From assembly GCF_008180615.1 (NCBI RefSeq), contig NZ_VTEH01000013.1, positions 1-64,000 of the forward strand: a DNA stretch of 64,000 bases. Reading direction: 5' to 3'. Of the stretch, positions 61,249-64,000 are shown piece after piece. A program made the position numbers and the translations under genes. Below the pieces are notes generated by a model that was not told where the DNA came from, did not search any database, and was given only the letters and a program-made list of their open reading frames with translations. Within the stretch, counting starts at the first letter, position 1. The number at the start of each line of letters is the position of its first letter. The stretch comes from Rossellomorea vietnamensis (GTDB taxonomy: Bacteria; Bacillota; Bacilli; Bacillales; Bacillaceae_B).

Positions 61249-62177
61249 TCGAAATCATCAACTTGACTAAAAAATACGGCTCGTTTACAGCCCTGGACAA
61301 CTTAAACCTATCCATCGAGAAAGGGACTGTTTTCGGGGTGGTAGGCCCAAATGGAGCCGGGAAGTCGACCACATTCTCCATCCTGGCCACTCTCCTTGCA
61401 CCCACAGAAGGAACCGCTTATGTTAACGGTTTTGATGTAACGAAGGATCCGAAAATGGTTCGCAAGCAAATAGGATATATGCCCGACTTCTTCGGCGTTT
61501 ATGATCAGTTCAAAGCTTCTGAGTACCTTGATTTCTATGGAGCGAGCTACGGTTTGACGGCAGCTGAGCGAAAGGCACTGATTCCGCAGCTGCTCGAACT
61601 CGTCAACTTGTCTCATAAAAAAGACTCCTATGTCGACCTGCTCTCCCGGGGGATGAAACAGCGGCTGTGCCTCGCTCGCTGCCTGATTCATGATCCAGAA
61701 GTTTTAATTCTGGATGAACCCGCTTCAGGATTAGATCCACGGGCAAGGATTGAAATGAGGGACATCTTGAAAGAACTGAAAACAATGGGGAAAACAATCC
61801 TGATTTCCTCTCATATTCTCCCTGAGCTTGCCGAAATGTGTGATGAGCTCGGAGTCATAGAGAATGGGAAACTTGTGGCTTCCGGTTCTGTGTCAGTTAT
61901 CCATCAGCAGCTTCAGGCTAACAAAATTTTGAATGTCACGGTTATGGATGAAATAGAAAAAACGGTCTCCTTTTTCGAGGACGATCCTCATGTGGCTGAA
62001 GTATTGCAAGATGAAAAAGAACCGAATACCATTCATTTTGCTTACTCAGGGACAGACCGGGAACAGGTGGATTTGTTGGTGAAAGCCATGCAGTCCGGTC
62101 TTTCCATCATGGACTTCACCCAGAAGATGACGGATCTAGAAGACATCTTCCTGGAAATAACGAAAGGAGATGAGTAG
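61245..62177 (+). CDS. ABC transporter ATP-binding protein (ABC-2 type)
   Basis: 310 residues. Walker A VVGPNGAGKSTTFSIL, Q-loop GYMPDFFGVYDQF, signature LSRGMKQRLCLARCL (Gly-to-Arg variant of LSGGQ common in this group), Walker B VLILDEPASGLDP, and switch ISSHILPELAEM. The C-terminal ~90 residues are the usual extra domain of ABC-2 ATPases. Coupled upstream to the large secreted protein and directly followed by the permease. Confidence 0.94.
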   Translation: MIEIINLTKKYGSFTALDNLNLSIEKGTVFGVVGPNGAGKSTTFSILATLLAPTEGTAYVNGFDVTKDPKMVRKQIGYMPDFFGVYDQFKASEYLDFYGASYGLTAAERKALIPQLLELVNLSHKKDSYVDLLSRGMKQRLCLARCLIHDPEVLILDEPASGLDPRARIEMRDILKELKTMGKTILISSHILPELAEMCDELGVIENGKLVASGSVSVIHQQLQANKILNVTVMDEIEKTVSFFEDDPHVAEVLQDEKEPNTIHFAYSGTDREQVDLLVKAMQSGLSIMDFTQKMTDLEDIFLEITKGDE

Positions 62178-63032
62178 ATGAAAACACTTCTGATCAACCC
62201 GGTATTGAATAAAGAAATTAAGCTGCGCCTTCGGTCGTTGAAAAGCTTCCTGGGAATACTGTTTTACCTAGTCGCTCTGGGGATTGTGGCTATCGGTTTC
62301 ATTTATATAACGATGATGAACAGCCAGGCGGGGTACATCCGTCCGGAAGAAAGCCGTATGATGTTCATGGTGCTCTCCATGGTCCAGCTGGGACTGATTA
62401 TGTTTATGACACCGGGCCTTACAGCAGGTGTCATCAGCGGGGAGCGAGAAAGACAGACACTCAATATGCTGCTGACAACGGAACAATCATCAACAAGCAT
62501 CATTTTAAGTAAGCTGATTTCTTCAGTAGCATTTCTGTTTCTGATGATTTCCGCATCACTACCGTTATACAGCATCGTGTTTTTGTATGGAGGCGTTTCA
62601 CCGGGAGTGCTTCTGGCGACGTTCGGCATTTATGTCATCACCATCATCACCATTGGAAGTATTGGGATCTTATTTTCGACCCTGCTGAAAAAAACGATTG
62701 TGGCAATGATTGCGACATATGGGGTGGCTCTGTTCTTAACAGCCGGGACCGGATTCATCACGCTGTTTTTCATGAGCGCATTTTTCTATGGAAATACAAC
62801 TAATATTGCTCCCTATTTTATGATCATGACAAATCCGGCCTTTGTTCTGATGACGGTATTTGAACCCAACATACAGGAAGAGTTTTTTACAAGGACAGGA
62901 ATCGAACTGCCATTTTGGATTACGTTCGGTGCGTCATTCATTATAATAGCCGCAGCATCTCTGTGGATCAGCATCACCAAGCTTCGTCCTAATATGAAAC
63001 CTTACAGAAGAGGAAGAAAGAAAGATGCATGA
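62178..63032 (+). CDS. ABC-2 type permease
   Basis: 284 residues with six TM helices. N-terminal cytoplasmic basic segment (NKEIKLRLRSLKSFLGIL), then the characteristic region GLTAGVISGERERQTLNMLL after TM2, typical of ABC-2 permeases. The start codon follows the ATPase stop immediately. Together with the ATPase it forms an exporter; substrate unknown. Confidence 0.9.
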   Translation: MKTLLINPVLNKEIKLRLRSLKSFLGILFYLVALGIVAIGFIYITMMNSQAGYIRPEESRMMFMVLSMVQLGLIMFMTPGLTAGVISGERERQTLNMLLTTEQSSTSIILSKLISSVAFLFLMISASLPLYSIVFLYGGVSPGVLLATFGIYVITIITIGSIGILFSTLLKKTIVAMIATYGVALFLTAGTGFITLFFMSAFFYGNTTNIAPYFMIMTNPAFVLMTVFEPNIQEEFFTRTGIELPFWITFGASFIIIAAASLWISITKLRPNMKPYRRGRKKDA

Positions 63033-64000
63033 CCGCAAACTCTTTCTTTCTTTGCTGTCCTACCTTCATAGGAAGCTGGCAGTAAGGCATTTCAGCAGAC
63101 TGCTCTCTTACGGCCTGGCAAGTGCCGCCTGTTCGTCAGCTTTCCTTGCACTTGCAGGCAGGCTGTTCGTCATTACGTGGTTATGGGAAAAAATCGCGAT
63201 AACCAGTGTCCTGCTGCTCCTTTTTTTCGCTGTTGGGGCTTTTCTAAAACGGCCGACAAGTCAGTCTGCCGCACAGCATTATGATGAATTTGCCGGGGAA
63301 GAAGCGGTGTCCACCGCACTTTCCTGGCTCAATAAAGAAGATGTCATGCTTCAACTTCAGCGTAAAGATGCTTTAAGAAGGATGAAAGAATCCAAGAAAA
63401 ACATAGACAAGATCAGCAGGCTTAATCTTCCGAAGAAGCCTCTCTATACCGCATTGTTTCTGGTACTCATAGTTTCATTCTCCCTGGCTTTTCCAAGCAC
63501 AATGATGGAACAGGCCGAGCAGAAGGAAGAAGAAAAAAAGATTATGAAAGAAGCGAAAGAAAAGGTTGAGAAACTGGCCGAAAAGAAGGACAGGGGTGAA
63601 AAAGTTAATAAGGAACTCACTGAGCTTCAAAAGGAACTGGCTGAGAGCAAGACTGCTGAAGAATCCTTGAAAAAACTTTTAGAAAAAGAAAGAAAAACAG
63701 CTCAACTAAAGAAGGAAGCGGAAGAGGCAGAAAAGAAAGTACATTCTCTTTCTGAGGCTGCTGCAGGAAACAAGCTCAATGAACTCTCAGAGGCGCTGCA
63801 AAACATGGATCAAAAAAAACTTCAGGAAGCAATGAAGCAGCTTAAAAACAAGCAAAGCCTGAGTAAAGAAGAGCTTGCAGGACTGCAAAAAATGCAGGAA
63901 GCAACAGAGGGGGAAGGGAAAGATCTCAGACAGCTTACAGAGGAACAGCTTAAGGAAATGCTGGCAAACCTAGAGAAATCACTGGAAGAAGCGATTGCTG
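63025..64000 (+). CDS. Coiled-coil membrane protein, truncated by window end
   Basis: At least 325 residues, no stop before the edge. ATG 63025 overlaps the permease by 8 nt. Three TM helices lie near residues 28-48, 57-75 and 140-155 (e.g. TALFLVLIVSFSLAF). From about residue 165 it becomes a long, charged coiled coil (KEAKEKVEKLAEKKDRGEKV; QKELAESKTAEESLKKLL). This resembles the DUF4175-like proteins of MoxR/DUF58/vWA clusters. Downstream genes cannot be seen. Confidence 0.75.
   Translation, partial: MHDRKLFLSLLSYLHRKLAVRHFSRLLSYGLASAACSSAFLALAGRLFVITWLWEKIAITSVLLLLFFAVGAFLKRPTSQSAAQHYDEFAGEEAVSTALSWLNKEDVMLQLQRKDALRRMKESKKNIDKISRLNLPKKPLYTALFLVLIVSFSLAFPSTMMEQAEQKEEEKKIMKEAKEKVEKLAEKKDRGEKVNKELTELQKELAESKTAEESLKKLLEKERKTAQLKKEAEEAEKKVHSLSEAAAGNKLNELSEALQNMDQKKLQEAMKQLKNKQSLSKEELAGLQKMQEATEGEGKDLRQLTEEQLKEMLANLEKSLEEAIA

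Overview
The window looks like chromosomal DNA of a low-GC, endospore-forming member of the Bacillaceae. Support comes from strong AGGAGG-type ribosome binding sites, frequent TTG/GTG starts, a CwlJ spore-cortex hydrolase, a DUF3231 protein, and Bacillus-type neighbourhoods: divergent citR/citA, hxlR facing hxlAB, and a YerO-like TetR regulator divergent from swrC. I see no rRNA, tRNA, prophage, plasmid origin, CRISPR array or transposase gene.

Layout. 0.5-6 kb: two membrane proteins, a secreted alkaline phosphatase, a GNAT enzyme and a FtsW/RodA-type SEDS protein behind an ECF-sigma-like promoter. 6-7.6 kb: two convergent pairs, each a small Cro/CI-type regulator plus a membrane protein. 8-12.2 kb: an island of lipoproteins and very small membrane proteins. 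12.2-21.9 kb: single housekeeping or accessory genes (methyltransferase, histidine phosphatase, phosphotransferase, HAD hydrolase, DUF3231, polysaccharide deacetylase, cwlJ). 22-24.3 kb: citR/citA. 24.7-28.6 kb: a DUF1648 protein and a frameshifted SgrR-type regulator divergent from an MFS transporter. 29.6-33.6 kb: a third regulator/membrane-protein module, a frameshifted NUDIX gene, small proteins and a 52-bp tandem hairpin array. 33.8-38.9 kb: a two-component system with a large FtsX-type ABC transporter, flanked by related palindromic elements. 39-43.4 kb: lipoproteins plus two genes with in-frame stops (DUF3885, GAF-STAS). 43.7-48.2 kb: TetR regulator and SwrC RND exporter. 49-51 kb: the formaldehyde-detoxifying hxl locus. 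51-58 kb: AI-2E-family protein, signal peptidase I, an old-yellow-enzyme-type oxidoreductase, and a methyltransferase-NUDIX-kinase operon. 58-58.6 kb: nested dispersed repeats. 58.8-64 kb: an operon with a large secreted membrane protein, an ABC-2 exporter and a coiled-coil membrane protein that runs off the window.

Working together. Several units concern the cell envelope: SEDS protein, signal peptidase, SwrC, the BceRS/VanRS-like two-component-ABC module and the terminal ABC operon. Two or three of the upstream regions carry TGAAAC/CGAAAC - 17 bp - CGTC boxes typical of ECF (SigM/W/X-like) promoters, which suggests shared envelope-stress control.

The most unusual features are: three copies of a regulator plus 'DER-motif' membrane-protein module; a 21-bp repeat family at two loci; a -1 slippery heptamer exactly where a NUDIX gene changes frame; an in-frame TGA at a conserved GAF cysteine; a membrane-anchored ribosomal L7/L12-C-terminal-like domain; a 52-bp hairpin array; and one Bacillus repeat element inserted inside another. 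At least five genes are broken, so some of these could be sequencing errors or recent decay.
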